From Eutrophocola salsuginis (GTDB lineage Bacteria > Pseudomonadota > Gammaproteobacteria > Pseudomonadales > Pseudohongiellaceae): a DNA stretch of 64,000 nt. Below, piece after piece: positions 52,926-61,665 of this stretch. The stretch is from NCBI GenBank assembly GCA_038147195.1, contig JAYQTB010000006.1:1-64000 (forward strand), in the 5' to 3' direction. Below the pieces are notes generated by a model. That model made no database searches. It was not told the origin of the DNA and was given only the letters and a program-made list of their open reading frames with translations. The position numbers and the translations under genes are program-made. Each line of letters starts with the position of its first letter. The stretch's first letter is position 1.

Positions 52926-53294
52926 TTAAAGTACTTCTGGGGCCAGTGAAATAATTCTCATGAATTTTTCAGTACGCAGTTCACGGGTAACCGGTCCGAA
53001 CACACGCGTACCGATCGGCCCATCCTTGTTGTCCAGCAGGATTGCGGCGTTGTCGTCGAACTTGATCAGCGAACCGTCCTGGCGGCGTACACCACTCTTA
53101 GTGCGGACAACCAGCGCCTTCATTACCTGGCCTTTCTTGACCTTGCCGCGCGGAATGGCGTCTTTGACAGTAACCTTGATTACGTCACCAATCCGGGCAT
53201 AACGACGATGAGAACCACCAAGCACCTTGATGCACATCACTTCCCTTGCGCCGCTGTTGTCTGCCACAGCCAAATAGGACTGAACCTGTATCAT
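52926..53294 (-). CDS. rplN: 50S ribosomal protein L14
   Basis: 122 aa. MIQVQSYLAVADNSGAREVMCIKVLGG, RYARIGDVIKVTVKDAIPRGKVKKGQVMKALVVRTK, and PVTRELRTEKFMRIISLAPEVL are the full family signature. First gene of the spc operon; binds near the subunit interface. Gap of 85 bp from rpsQ is the usual boundary between S10 and spc operons. Confidence 0.98.
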   Translation of the reverse strand: MIQVQSYLAVADNSGAREVMCIKVLGGSHRRYARIGDVIKVTVKDAIPRGKVKKGQVMKALVVRTKSGVRRQDGSLIKFDDNAAILLDNKDGPIGTRVFGPVTRELRTEKFMRIISLAPEVL

Positions 53295-53379
53295 CTTACT
53301 TCTCCGGGCTTTACGCCCTAATCTCTAAACCGAAATAAATCTTTCCTGTCATTGCGCCGTTTAGCCGGCATATCCCTGC

Positions 53380-53670
53380 TTAAACTTCCGCAGCCCGCTC
53401 ATCGATCGAGACCAGGGCCCAGGTCTTTGTCTTGGAAATGGGCCTGACTTCCCTGATCGTAACGATATCGCCTTCCTGGCACTCGTTGCTCTCGTCATGA
53501 GCGTGCAGCTTGGAAGACTTGGTCACGTACTTGCCATACACAGGATGCTTCTCGCGCCTTTCAACCAGCACGGTGATGGACTTGTTCATCTTGTTGCTGA
53601 CAACCTTGCCGGTCGCAGTACGGCCGCTCTTGGCGACTGTGCTTTCTGAACTTGTTGCTGCTTCTGTCAT
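53380..53670 (-). CDS. rpsQ: 30S ribosomal protein S17
   Basis: 96 aa. OB-fold core: RTATGKVVSNKMNKSITVLVERREKHPVYGKYVTKSSKLHAHDESNECQEGDIVTIREVRPISKTKTW. The first about 15 residues (MTEAATSSESTVAKS) extend the E. coli protein N-terminally. Early 16S binder; last gene of the S10 operon. Confidence 0.96.
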   Translation of the reverse strand: MTEAATSSESTVAKSGRTATGKVVSNKMNKSITVLVERREKHPVYGKYVTKSSKLHAHDESNECQEGDIVTIREVRPISKTKTWALVSIDERAAEV

Positions 53671-53708
53671 GTTTCGAACCTGTTTAAAAAACTCGTTCTG
53701 GGCTACCG

Positions 53709-53915
53709 TTAATTAGCGGCCCGGGCCTTTTCGTTAATCAGGGTTTTGACCCTGGCAATATCCTTGCGTACGGAAGCCATCAGGTGGGTCTGGCCCAGCT
53801 GACCGGTTGCCTTCTGCATGCGGTGGTTGAACTGGTCGCGCAGTAGCCCATTGAGGACTTCATTGAGCTCCTCAACAGTCTTGCCGCGCAGTTCGCTGAC
53901 ATCGATCTTGGCCAT
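53709..53915 (-). CDS. rpmC: 50S ribosomal protein L29
   Basis: 68 aa. Two-helix protein: MAKIDVSELRGKTVEELNEVLNGLLRDQFNHRMQKATGQL and MASVRKDIARVKTLINEKARA. Its ATG shares a base with the rplP stop (TAATG), the usual coupling. Binds near the tunnel exit with L23. Confidence 0.96.
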   Translation of the reverse strand: MAKIDVSELRGKTVEELNEVLNGLLRDQFNHRMQKATGQLGQTHLMASVRKDIARVKTLINEKARAAN

Positions 53916-54329
53916 TACATCACCACCCTTTTCTCAAATTTGGTCTGGAACGGCAGCTTGGCTGCAGCCAGAGCTGAAGGCTTCCAGTGCCAGCTCTTCG
54001 CTGACGCCTTCGATTTCAAACAACACCTTGCCGGGCTGAATCTGGGCTACCCAGTATTCAACGCTGCCCTTACCTTTACCCTGGCGAACTTCCAGCGGCT
54101 TCTGGGTGATCGGCTTGTCCGGAAACACGCGGATCCAGATCTTGCCGCCACGTTTTACGTGACGGGTCAGGGCACGACGTGCAGACTCGATCTGGCGCGC
54201 TGTCAAACGACCACGGGCAACTGCCTTAAGGCCGTATTCGCCGAAACTGATGCTGCTGCCACGATGAGCCAGGCCGCGATTGCGCCCCTTCATCTGCTTG
54301 CGAAATTTTGTACGTTTCGGTTGTAACAT
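53915..54329 (-). CDS. rplP: 50S ribosomal protein L16, +1 frameshift near the C-terminus
   Basis: The frame from ATG 54329 is normal L16 (MLQPKRTKFRKQMKGRNRG, RGSSISFGEYGLKA, GGKIWIRVFPDKPITQKPLEVRQGKGKGSVEYWVAQIQPG) up to ELALEAF. It then reads SSGCSQAAVPDQI and a TGA. Dropping one base at about 53972-53978 restores LAAAKLPFQTKFEKRVVM and a TAA at 53917-53915, the expected C-terminus; the full gene would encode 137 aa and its length is 3n+1. L16 is essential, so an extra base in the sequence is the likely cause. It sits between rpsC and rpmC. Confidence 0.92.
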
Positions 54330-54342
54330 CCTGGACTACCTC

Positions 54343-55011
54343 TTAAGAATTCTTTTTCGGCTCGGCAGTCATCACTTCATCAGTGTTGAAAACCTCGCCC
54401 TTGAAGATCCAAACCTTCACGCCGATGATGCCGTAGGTGGTCAGCGCTTCGCTGGTCGCGTAGTCAATATCGGCACGCAGGGTATGCAGCGGCACACGAC
54501 CTTCGTGGTAACGCTCGGTACGGGCAATTTCAGCACCGCCCAGACGACCACTGACCTGCACCTTCACGCCTTCTGCGCCCTGGCGCATGGCATTCTGCAT
54601 GGCGCGCTTCATGGCGCGGCGGAACATCACGCGGCGCTCGAGCTGCTGGGCAATGCTGTCGGCGACAAGCTGGGCGTCCAGGTCCGGCTTGCGAATCTCT
54701 TCAATATTAATGTGCACGGGCACACCCATTTTCACGGTCAGCGCGGCGCGCAGCTTTTCGACATCCTCACCCTTCTTGCCGATAACGATACCGGGACGGG
54801 CGGTGTAAACAGTCACGCGTGCAGTCTGGGCGGGACGCTCGATCTCGACGCGGGAAACGGACGCGGAGGCCAACTTCTTTTTCACGAGATCACGAACTTC
54901 CATATCTTCCAGCAGATACCTGGCGTAGTCCTTGCCGCCGGCATACCACACGGAAGTGTGCTTCTTGACGATACCCAGTCGAATGCCTGTCGGGTGTACT
55001 TTCTGACCCAT
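54343..55011 (-). CDS. rpsC: 30S ribosomal protein S3
   Basis: 222 aa. GQKVHPTGIRLGIVKKHTSVWYAG, KH domain RPGIVIGKKGEDVEKLRAAL, RRVMFRRAMKRAMQNAMRQGAEGVKVQVSGRLGGAEIARTE, YATSEALTTYGIIGVKVWIFKGE. Part of the mRNA entry site. Slightly shorter C-terminal tail than E. coli (233 aa). Between rplV and rplP. Confidence 0.97.
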   Translation of the reverse strand: MGQKVHPTGIRLGIVKKHTSVWYAGGKDYARYLLEDMEVRDLVKKKLASASVSRVEIERPAQTARVTVYTARPGIVIGKKGEDVEKLRAALTVKMGVPVHINIEEIRKPDLDAQLVADSIAQQLERRVMFRRAMKRAMQNAMRQGAEGVKVQVSGRLGGAEIARTERYHEGRVPLHTLRADIDYATSEALTTYGIIGVKVWIFKGEVFNTDEVMTAEPKKNS

Positions 55012-55031
55012 GCTAACCTCTTAATTTACCT

Positions 55032-55370
55032 TTACTGGCCGTCTGCCACTTTGACTGTAATGTGACAGGACCGCTTCAAAATCCGGTCTGCCCTACCCTT
55101 TGCACGCGGCTGGATGCGCTTCATGGTCATCCCTTCATCCACGTAAATGCTGGACACTTTCAACTCGTCGATATCGACGCCTTCGTTGTGCTCGGCATTG
55201 GCTATCGCTGAATTCAGCACCTTCTTGATAATGGCAGCGCCCTTCTTGGGGCTGTAAGTCAGAAGCTCGAGGGCTTCCTCAACGCCTTTACCACGAATCT
55301 GGTCAGCAACGAGCCTGGCCTTTTGGGCCGACAGCCTGGCTGTACTAAGTTTTGCTGAAACTTCCATCAT
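55032..55370 (-). CDS. rplV: 50S ribosomal protein L22
   Basis: 112 aa. EVSAKLSTARLSAQKARLVADQIRGKGVEEALELLTYSPKKGAAIIKKVLNSAIANAEHN and MKRIQPRAKGRADRILKRSCHITV. Its hairpin lines the exit tunnel and macrolide resistance can arise there; the loop looks standard. Between rpsS and rpsC. Confidence 0.96.
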   Translation of the reverse strand: MMEVSAKLSTARLSAQKARLVADQIRGKGVEEALELLTYSPKKGAAIIKKVLNSAIANAEHNEGVDIDELKVSSIYVDEGMTMKRIQPRAKGRADRILKRSCHITVKVADGQ

Positions 55371-55401
55371 CTCTACCTCTTAATGTCTCTGTCGCTACCG
55401 C

Positions 55402-55674
55402 TTACTTGGCTTTCTTGTCTGCCGCGTGACCACGATAAGTACGAGTGACAACAAATTCTCCCAGCTTGTGCCCGACCATATCTTCGGAAATCAGGACCGG
55501 CACGTGCTGACGGCCGTTGTGCACGGAAATGGTTAATCCCAGCATGTCCGGAGAGACCATGGAACGGCGGGACCAGGTCTTGATTGGTCTTCTGTCATTG
55601 CTGTCCTGTGCAGCCTGCACTTTCTTCAGCAGGTGAAGGTCAATAAACGGTCCTTTCTTTAATGATCTTGGCAC
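55402..55674 (-). CDS. rpsS: 30S ribosomal protein S19
   Basis: 90 aa. MPRSLKKGPFIDLHLLKKV, KTWSRRSMVSPDMLGLTISVHNGRQHVPVLISEDMVGHKLGEF and TYRGHAADKKAK. Binds 16S rRNA in the head with S13. Between rplB and rplV. Confidence 0.97.
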   Translation of the reverse strand: MPRSLKKGPFIDLHLLKKVQAAQDSNDRRPIKTWSRRSMVSPDMLGLTISVHNGRQHVPVLISEDMVGHKLGEFVVTRTYRGHAADKKAK

Positions 55675-55731
55675 TTTCGTGTTCCTCTGATGCTTTCTTC
55701 AGTCAGCTCAAATTCTGTAATTTATAAACAG

Positions 55732-56563
55732 TTACTTGCCGGCCCTGCGACGACGCACGATCAGCTTGTCAGTACGCTTGTTGGTGCGGGTCTTGTAGCC
55801 CTTGGTCGGAGTACCCCACGGGGATACCGGGTGACGACCACCGGAGGTACGGACCCTCACCACCACCATGCGGGTGGTCTACCGGGTTCATGGCCACACC
55901 GCGAACGGTCGGGCGCACACCACGCCAGCGCTTGGCACCTGCTTTACCCAAGGAGCGCAGGCTGTGTTCGCTGTTGGACACTTCGCCCAGCACGGCGCGA
56001 CAGTCAGACAACACCTTGCGCATTTCGCCGGAACGCAGGCGCAGGGTGGCGTACTGACCTTCCCTTGCAACCAGCTGTACGGAAGTGCCGGCGCTACGTG
56101 CAAGCTGGGCGCCCTTGCCCGGCTTCATTTCAACGCAGTGAACAGTGCTACCCATCGGGATGTTGCGCAACGGCAAACAGTTGCCCGGCTTCATCGGCGT
56201 GGTTTCACCGGAAACCAGACGGTCACCGACGCTGACCTTGCCCGGGGCGACGATGTAACGACGCTCGCCATCAGCATATTTCAGCAGTGCAATATAGGCA
56301 CTGCGATTCGGATCGTATTCCAGCCTTTCAACGGTGGCCGAAATATTGTCCTTGTTACGCTTGAAATCGATAACACGGTATTTCTGCTTGTGACCACCAC
56401 CGGCATGCCTGCGGGTGATACGGCCGGAATTATTACGTCCACCGGTCTTCGTCTGCACTTCAGTCAGGGGCGCATACGGCGCACCCTTGTGCAGATCCGG
56501 GTTGACTACCTTGACAACGAAACGGCGTCCGGGTGAGGTAGGTTTGGCTTTAACGACTGGCAT
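55732..56563 (-). CDS. rplB: 50S ribosomal protein L2, +1 frameshift near the C-terminus
   Basis: Normal L2 from ATG 56563 (MPVVKAKPTSPGRRFVVKVV, GGRNNSGRITRRHAGGGHKQKYR) through MNPVDHPHGGGEG. The frame then leaves the family (PYLRWSSPGIP). Deleting one base at about 55851 restores TSGGRHPVSPWGTPTKGYKTR and NKRTDKLIVRRRRAGK with a TAA at 55734-55732: 276 aa, gene length 3n+1. The HPHGGG motif near the peptidyl-transferase centre (His228-like) is intact. L2 is essential, so a surplus base (GGTCCGT for GGTCGT) is the likely explanation. Between rplW and rpsS. Confidence 0.92.
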
Positions 56564-56581
56564 CTCTACTCACTCCTCCCC

Positions 56582-56881
56582 TTAACCCATCTCGGCAAAG
56601 TCAATTTCATGACCCTGCTCAAGGCGGATATAGGCTTTTTTCCAGCTCGGGCGGGTACGCCAGATGCCGCGGGCTGAACGTTTGCGCTTGCCTTTGACAT
56701 TGAGTACCTGCACGTCTTTTACCTGTACATTGAACAGGCCTTCGATGGCTTCCTTGATTTCCGGTTTGGTGGCATCCGCGGCGACCTTGAAGGTCACCTG
56801 GTTGTTTTCCTCGGAAATGACTGAGCTCTTCTCGGAAATGTGAGGGCCCAGCACGATGGTCAACATTCTTTCCTGGTTCAT
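56582..56881 (-). CDS. rplW: 50S ribosomal protein L23
   Basis: 99 aa. MLTIVLGPHISEKSSVISEENNQVTFKVAADATKPEIKEAIEGLFNVQVKDVQVLNVKGKRKR. Docking site for SRP and trigger factor at the tunnel exit. Its start overlaps the rplD stop by 4 bp. The first ATG (MNQERML) has an in-frame second Met six codons later. Confidence 0.95.
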   Translation of the reverse strand: MNQERMLTIVLGPHISEKSSVISEENNQVTFKVAADATKPEIKEAIEGLFNVQVKDVQVLNVKGKRKRSARGIWRTRPSWKKAYIRLEQGHEIDFAEMG

Positions 56882-57495
56882 GCCAGCATCCCCTCTACTT
56901 TCTTTAGCGCTGGTAAGGTCATCAGCACCTTGTCAAAACCGATGAGGCTGACCGGATCGACACCGGCGGCGTCCAGCACGTCAACCTTGTGCAGGTTGCG
57001 GGCAGCCAGGGCCAGGTTCTGGTCGATCGCATCGCTCACGATCAGGACGTTCTGCAGTCCCAGTTCAGCCAGCTTGGCCAGCAGACCCTTGGTCTTGTGA
57101 GACTCAACGGTGAAATCATCCACCACAAGAAGGCGATCCTGGCGAACCAGTTCGGAAAGAATGCAACGCAGGGCACCTCGGTACATTTTCTTGTTGATTT
57201 TTTTGGAGTGGTCCTGGGGCCTTGCAGCAAAGGTCACACCACCGGTACGCCATAACGGGCCACGGGTGGTACCGGCGCGGGCGCGACCGGTGCCCTTCTG
57301 GCGCCAGGGCTTTTTGCCACCACCGGACACTTCAGAACGGGTTTTCTGCTTCACGGAGCCCTGACGGCCACCGGCCAGGTAGGTAACAACGACTTGGTGA
57401 ACCAGGGATTCGTTGAACTCCTTGCCGAAAGTATCGTCGGAGACGGAAACTGTTTTTGCTGCCTTCTTGCCAGGCACTGCAATATTCAAATCCAT
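56878..57495 (-). CDS. rplD: 50S ribosomal protein L4
   Basis: 205 aa. NESLVHQVVVTYLAGGRQGSVKQKTRSEVSGGGKKPWRQKGTGRARAGTTRGPLWRTGGVTFAARPQDHSKKINKKMYRGALRCILSELVRQ covers the extended loop of L4. In E. coli L4 represses the S10 operon through its leader; the leader here (58692-58784) has a hairpin that could serve this. Overlaps rplW, 3 bp after rplC. Confidence 0.96.
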   Translation of the reverse strand: MDLNIAVPGKKAAKTVSVSDDTFGKEFNESLVHQVVVTYLAGGRQGSVKQKTRSEVSGGGKKPWRQKGTGRARAGTTRGPLWRTGGVTFAARPQDHSKKINKKMYRGALRCILSELVRQDRLLVVDDFTVESHKTKGLLAKLAELGLQNVLIVSDAIDQNLALAARNLHKVDVLDAAGVDPVSLIGFDKVLMTLPALKKVEGMLA

Positions 57496-57498
57496 TGC

Positions 57499-58182
57499 TT
57501 ACCCCTCAGAAGACGAAGATGATTTTTTGGCTTTTACGGTCGGCGAAATGATGACATCTGCGCCGGTGGCTCCGGGAACGGAGCCCTTGATGAGAATCAG
57601 GTTGTTTTCAGAGTCGACCCTGACGACTTCTAGGCCCTGGGCGGTGACCTTTTCGTCACCCATGTGGCCGGACATTTTCTTGCCCTTCCAGACGCGGCCC
57701 GGTGTCTGGCACTGGCCGATGGAGCCTGGGGCACGGTGAGACAGTGAGTTACCGTGGGTAGCGTCGCCCATACCGAAGTTGTGACGCTTGATGGTTCCCT
57801 GAAAGCCTTTACCTTTGGAGGTGCCAGTCACGTCCACAATCTGGCCTTCGGCGAAGGTGGATACGGTGAACTCGAAGCCGGGGCCCACTTCCTTGCCTTC
57901 TTCACCACCTAACAGGTCGGCAACGTCGGCACGGAATTCCCACAGGCCGCGGCCTGCTTCGATACCGGCCTTGGCATAGTGGCCAGCTTCAGACTTTGTC
58001 AGCTTGGCGCTTTTTACAGAACCAGTAGTGACCTGCACGGCGCTGTAACCGTCAGACTCGACAGTTTTCACGCGCGTGACCCTGTTTGGCAGAACTTCCA
58101 CCACTGTGACGGGTATAGAGGACCCGGATTCGGTGAAAATGCGGGTCATACCGCTTTTTCGACCGACTAAGCCAATCGACAT
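57499..58182 (-). CDS. rplC: 50S ribosomal protein L3
   Basis: 227 aa against about 209 in E. coli; the excess is a Lys/Ser-rich tail (TVKAKKSSSSSEG) and a short insert. Core: GLVGRKSGMTRIFTESGSSIPVTVVEV, GTSKGKGFQGTIKRHNFGMGDATHGNSLSHRAPGSIGQCQTPGRVWKGKKMSGHMGDEKVTAQGLEV. The conserved Gln methylation region (SIGQCQTPG) is intact. Starts 179 bp after the rpsJ stop, a longer gap than usual. Confidence 0.96.
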   Translation of the reverse strand: MSIGLVGRKSGMTRIFTESGSSIPVTVVEVLPNRVTRVKTVESDGYSAVQVTTGSVKSAKLTKSEAGHYAKAGIEAGRGLWEFRADVADLLGGEEGKEVGPGFEFTVSTFAEGQIVDVTGTSKGKGFQGTIKRHNFGMGDATHGNSLSHRAPGSIGQCQTPGRVWKGKKMSGHMGDEKVTAQGLEVVRVDSENNLILIKGSVPGATGADVIISPTVKAKKSSSSSEG

Positions 58183-58361
58183 TTTAAAACCTCATCGTGT
58201 AAGGGGCTTGAACCCACTATGGCCGCTTTCGCGTTACACCATGTTATGTATAGCGCCCAGTGCCATGTAGACCGGGGCTGTTTCATGTATTTAGAGTGCC
58301 AGCAGGTTTTGGCTACAGACACTTACTGCTAATTAAATTCTCGCTTCTTATTTTTATTACT

Positions 58362-58691
58362 TTATTTCTTGCTTTCAGCCTTGCCTAGGCTAATCTGTAC
58401 TTCGACGCCGGCTGCCAGGTTCAGCTGCATCAGCGCTTCAACGAACTTTTCAGTGGGCTCGACTATGTCCAGCAGACGCTTGTGAGTACGTATCTCGTAC
58501 TGGTCACGGGCGTCCTTATTGACGTGTGGCGAAATCAGGACAGTGTAACGTTCATTACGGGTCGGCAGAGGGATCGGTCCCCGCACGAATGCACCAGTAC
58601 GTTTCGCGGTATTCACCAGTTCCTGTGTTGACTGGTCAATCAGGCGATGATCAAAGGCTTTCAGCCGGATTCTTATACGCTGGTTTTGCAT
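58362..58691 (-). CDS. rpsJ: 30S ribosomal protein S10
   Basis: 108 aa from ATG 58691 (MQNQRIRIRLKAFDHRLIDQST); an in-frame GTG at 58709 adds six poorly conserved residues. Core includes AKRTGAFVRGPIPLPTRNERYTVLISPHVNKDARDQYEIRTHKRLLDIVEPTEKFVEALMQLNLAAGVEVQISLG. Also called NusE, it serves in transcription antitermination. Five extra C-terminal residues beyond E. coli length. First gene of the S10 operon. Confidence 0.95.
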   Translation of the reverse strand: MQNQRIRIRLKAFDHRLIDQSTQELVNTAKRTGAFVRGPIPLPTRNERYTVLISPHVNKDARDQYEIRTHKRLLDIVEPTEKFVEALMQLNLAAGVEVQISLGKAESKK

Positions 58692-58755
58692 CCGACCAAC
58701 TACTCCCACACATCAATAAGTTTTTAAAGAACAAATGCCTACTTGCATCAAAAAA

Positions 58756-58783
58756 GGTGAAATTTGCCTAGGCACATTTCACC
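58756..58783 (-). terminator. Hairpin with T run in the S10 leader, possible attenuator
   Basis: On the minus strand GGTGAAAT-(12-nt loop containing CCTAGG)-ATTTCACC followed by TTTTTT, about 65 bp upstream of rpsJ. It could be a second stop for str-operon transcripts or an attenuator in the S10 leader, in the place where L4 acts in E. coli. Which of these is not settled by sequence. Confidence 0.5.
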
Positions 58784-58852
58784 GCGAAAAAAGAGCGCAA
58801 ATTTTACGGGCGACTGACCCATACGTCAAGGGCCTGGGAGCCCTATTCTTGT

Positions 58853-58879
58853 AAAAAAAGCGGGGTGATTTGACCCCGC
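58853..58879 (-). terminator. Intrinsic terminator after fusA
   Basis: On the minus strand GCGGGGT-CAAATC-ACCCCGC followed by seven T residues, about 85 bp after the fusA stop (58965). A strong 7-bp GC-rich stem with a T run. It ends the str operon, which here lacks tuf. Confidence 0.75.
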
Positions 58880-58964
58880 ATATTTTGGCTTTTTTCGTGT
58901 CTGTGACTGCGCTCTTAGATCTGTCACAAACCGCCCGGCGAGTCTAGCGCCAGGAATAACTGTC

Positions 58965-61064
58965 TTATGCTGCGCCCTTTTCCACGATCGCGTCGGCGAT
59001 GGCTTGTGGCACTTCGGCATATTTCAGGAATTCCATGGTATAGGTGGCGCGGCCCTGGGTGGCTGAACGCAGGTCGGTGGAATAACCGAACATTTCGGAC
59101 AAAGGTACCTCGGCATTGATGACCTTGCCTGAAGGACTATCATCCATACCCTGAACGAGGCCGCGTCGACGGTTTAGATCACCCATAACGTCACCCATGT
59201 AATCTTCCGGAGTGACCACTTCCACCTTCATGACCGGCTCCAGCAGGGCTGCATCAGCCTGCAGGGCACCTTTCTTCAGGGCCATGGAACCGGCGATTTT
59301 GAATGCCATTTCGCTGGAGTCCACATCGTGGAATGAACCGTCGAAAATGGTCACTTTCATAGCCAGCAGCGGATAGCCTGCCAGACAGCCGTTTTTCATC
59401 TGCTCCTGGACACCCTTATCCACGGCAGGAATGTATTCCTTAGGCACCACACCACCGACGATGGCGTTGACGAATTCGTACTCGGAATCGGCGGGCAGCG
59501 GCTCGAGGCGCAGCCAGACATGACCGTACTGGCCGCGTCCACCGGACTGCTTGACATGCTTGCCTTCGACTTCGACCGCTTTTCGAATGGTTTCACGATA
59601 TGCCACCTGGGGTTTACCGATGTTGGCTTCAACACCGAACTCACGGCGCATACGGTCGACAAGGACGTCCAGGTGCAGCTCGCCCATACCGGAAATGATG
59701 GTCTGACCGGACTCTTCGTCGGTTTCAACACGGAAGGACGGATCTTCTTGGGCCAATTTGCCCAGCGCAATACCCATTTTTTCCTGATCTGCCTTGGTTT
59801 TCGGCTCCACGGCAACGGAGATAACGGGTTCCGGGAAGTCCATCTTTTCCAGGGTAATCTGTTTGTCGATGGCACACAGGGTCTCGCCGGTAGTGACATC
59901 CTTCAGGCCGATGGCGGCGGCGATGTCGCCTGCCAGTACTTCCTTGATTTCCTCACGGGAGTTGGCGTGCATTTGCACCATACGTCCGACGCGTTCCTTG
60001 TTGTGCTTGACCGGGTTGTACACGGAGTCGCCGGAATTCAGCTTGCCGGAATACACACGGAAGAAGGTCAATGTACCGACGAAGGGGTCGGTGGCAATCT
60101 TGAATGCCAGGGCTGCAAACGGAGCATTGTCGTCCGCTTCGCGGGTTTCAACGGTTTCGCCGTCTTCCAATACACCTTCGATGGCCTTTACTTCAGTGGG
60201 TGACGGCATGTATTCGACAACTGCATCTAGTACAGCCTGTACACCCTTGTTCTTGAAGGCAGAACCGCACAGAGTCGGTACGATTTCATTAGCTAGTGTG
60301 CGGATACGCAAGCCCTTCTTAATTTCATCCTCAGTCAGCTCACCGTCATTGAGGTATTTGTCCATGAGCTCTTCGTTGGCTTCGGCAGCAGCTTCCACCA
60401 GCTCTTCGCGCCACTTCTGGCACTCGGCCATCATGTCGTCTGGGATGTCCTCATAGGTAAAGGAGGTACCCTGGTCGGCTTCGCTCCAGAGGATTTCCTT
60501 CATTTTTACCAGGTCGATGACGCCCTTGAACTCGTCTTCGGCTCCGATGGCCAGCTGGATGGGTACGGGTTTGGCGCCCAAGCGCTCCTTCATCTGCTTG
60601 ACGACTTTCAGGAAGTCGGCGCCCGCGCGGTCCATCTTGTTGACGAACACGAGACGCGGTACTTCGTAGCGGTTGGCTTGGCGCCAGACGGTTTCAGTCT
60701 GGGGCTGTACACCAGAGCTCGCACACAGAACGACAACGGCACCATCCAGTACACGCAGTGAACGCTCCACCTCGATGGTGAAGTCCACATGTCCCGGGGT
60801 GTCGATGATGTTAATGCGGTGCTGTTCGAACTGCTTGTCCATGCCGTTCCAGAAACAGGTGGTAGCAGCGGATGTGATGGTGATACCACGTTCCTGCTCC
60901 TGCTCCATCCAGTCCATTATCGCAGCACCGTCATGTACCTCACCGATCTTGTGGGAAATACCGGTATAGAAAAGTACGCGTTCGGTGGTGGTGGTTTTAC
61001 CCGCGTCCACGTGCGCACATATGCCTATGTTGCGATAACGTTTGATTGGAGTTTTTCTGGCCAC
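58965..61064 (-). CDS. fusA: Translation elongation factor G
   Basis: 699 aa. GTPase motifs: AHVDAGKTTTTER (P-loop), ERGITITSAATT (switch I), DTPGHVDFT (switch II) and NKMDRAGADF, then domains II-V with KQSGGRGQYGHVWLRLEP and GVVPKEYIPAVDKGVQEQMKNGCLAGYPLLAMKV. Drives translocation of the ribosome. Follows rpsG by 42 bp. No tuf gene comes after it, unlike E. coli. Confidence 0.98.
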   Translation of the reverse strand: MARKTPIKRYRNIGICAHVDAGKTTTTERVLFYTGISHKIGEVHDGAAIMDWMEQEQERGITITSAATTCFWNGMDKQFEQHRINIIDTPGHVDFTIEVERSLRVLDGAVVVLCASSGVQPQTETVWRQANRYEVPRLVFVNKMDRAGADFLKVVKQMKERLGAKPVPIQLAIGAEDEFKGVIDLVKMKEILWSEADQGTSFTYEDIPDDMMAECQKWREELVEAAAEANEELMDKYLNDGELTEDEIKKGLRIRTLANEIVPTLCGSAFKNKGVQAVLDAVVEYMPSPTEVKAIEGVLEDGETVETREADDNAPFAALAFKIATDPFVGTLTFFRVYSGKLNSGDSVYNPVKHNKERVGRMVQMHANSREEIKEVLAGDIAAAIGLKDVTTGETLCAIDKQITLEKMDFPEPVISVAVEPKTKADQEKMGIALGKLAQEDPSFRVETDEESGQTIISGMGELHLDVLVDRMRREFGVEANIGKPQVAYRETIRKAVEVEGKHVKQSGGRGQYGHVWLRLEPLPADSEYEFVNAIVGGVVPKEYIPAVDKGVQEQMKNGCLAGYPLLAMKVTIFDGSFHDVDSSEMAFKIAGSMALKKGALQADAALLEPVMKVEVVTPEDYMGDVMGDLNRRRGLVQGMDDSPSGKVINAEVPLSEMFGYSTDLRSATQGRATYTMEFLKYAEVPQAIADAIVEKGAA

Positions 61065-61106
61065 AGCAGAGCCCTCAGTAAATTAAGATAATTACGAAAA
61101 TTGGTC

Positions 61107-61577
61107 TTAAAAACGGTAGTGCGAAAAGGCGCGGTTGGCCTCTGCCATACGGTGCACGTCTTCACGCTTGCGCACGGCACTACCACGGCCTTCGGCGGCA
61201 TCCATGATCTCACCCGCGATGCGCAGGGCCATAGATTTTTCTCCGCGGGCGCGGGAATGCTCGACCAACCAGCGCATGGACAGAGCGTTGCGGCGGTCAG
61301 GGCGCACTTCCACCGGCACCTGGTAGGTTGCACCACCCACTCGGCGGGATTTCACTTCCACAAGCGGGGCAATGTTTTCCAGGGCGGACTCAAAGGCTTC
61401 CAGCGGATCCTTGCCAGTCTTGTCGGCAACCACTTTCAGGGCGCCGTATACGATTTTTTCTGCAACGGATTTCTTGCCGTCCACCATGACGTGGTTCATG
61501 AACTTGGCAAGGGTCTTGTTTCCGAATTTTGGATCGGGAAGAACTTCCCGCTTGGCTACTACACGTCTTCTTGGCAT
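61107..61577 (-). CDS. rpsG: 30S ribosomal protein S7
   Basis: 156 aa. MPRRRVVAKREVLPDPKFGNKTLAKFMNHVMVDGKKSVAEKIVYGAL, FESALENIAPLVEVKSRRVGGATYQVPVEVRP and ALSMRWLVEHSRARGEKSMALRIAGEIMDAAEGRGSAVRKREDVHRMAEANRAFSHYRF. Nucleates the 30S head; in E. coli represses the str operon. Standard 'short' form, no C-terminal extension. Confidence 0.97.
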   Translation of the reverse strand: MPRRRVVAKREVLPDPKFGNKTLAKFMNHVMVDGKKSVAEKIVYGALKVVADKTGKDPLEAFESALENIAPLVEVKSRRVGGATYQVPVEVRPDRRNALSMRWLVEHSRARGEKSMALRIAGEIMDAAEGRGSAVRKREDVHRMAEANRAFSHYRF

Positions 61578-61665
61578 GGTTTCCTCGCTTCAGGAATGCC
61601 CGGAATATTGACGGGATGTCAAAATCCGGCCTTACTGGAATTTATTAAATAATTAATTAATTCAA

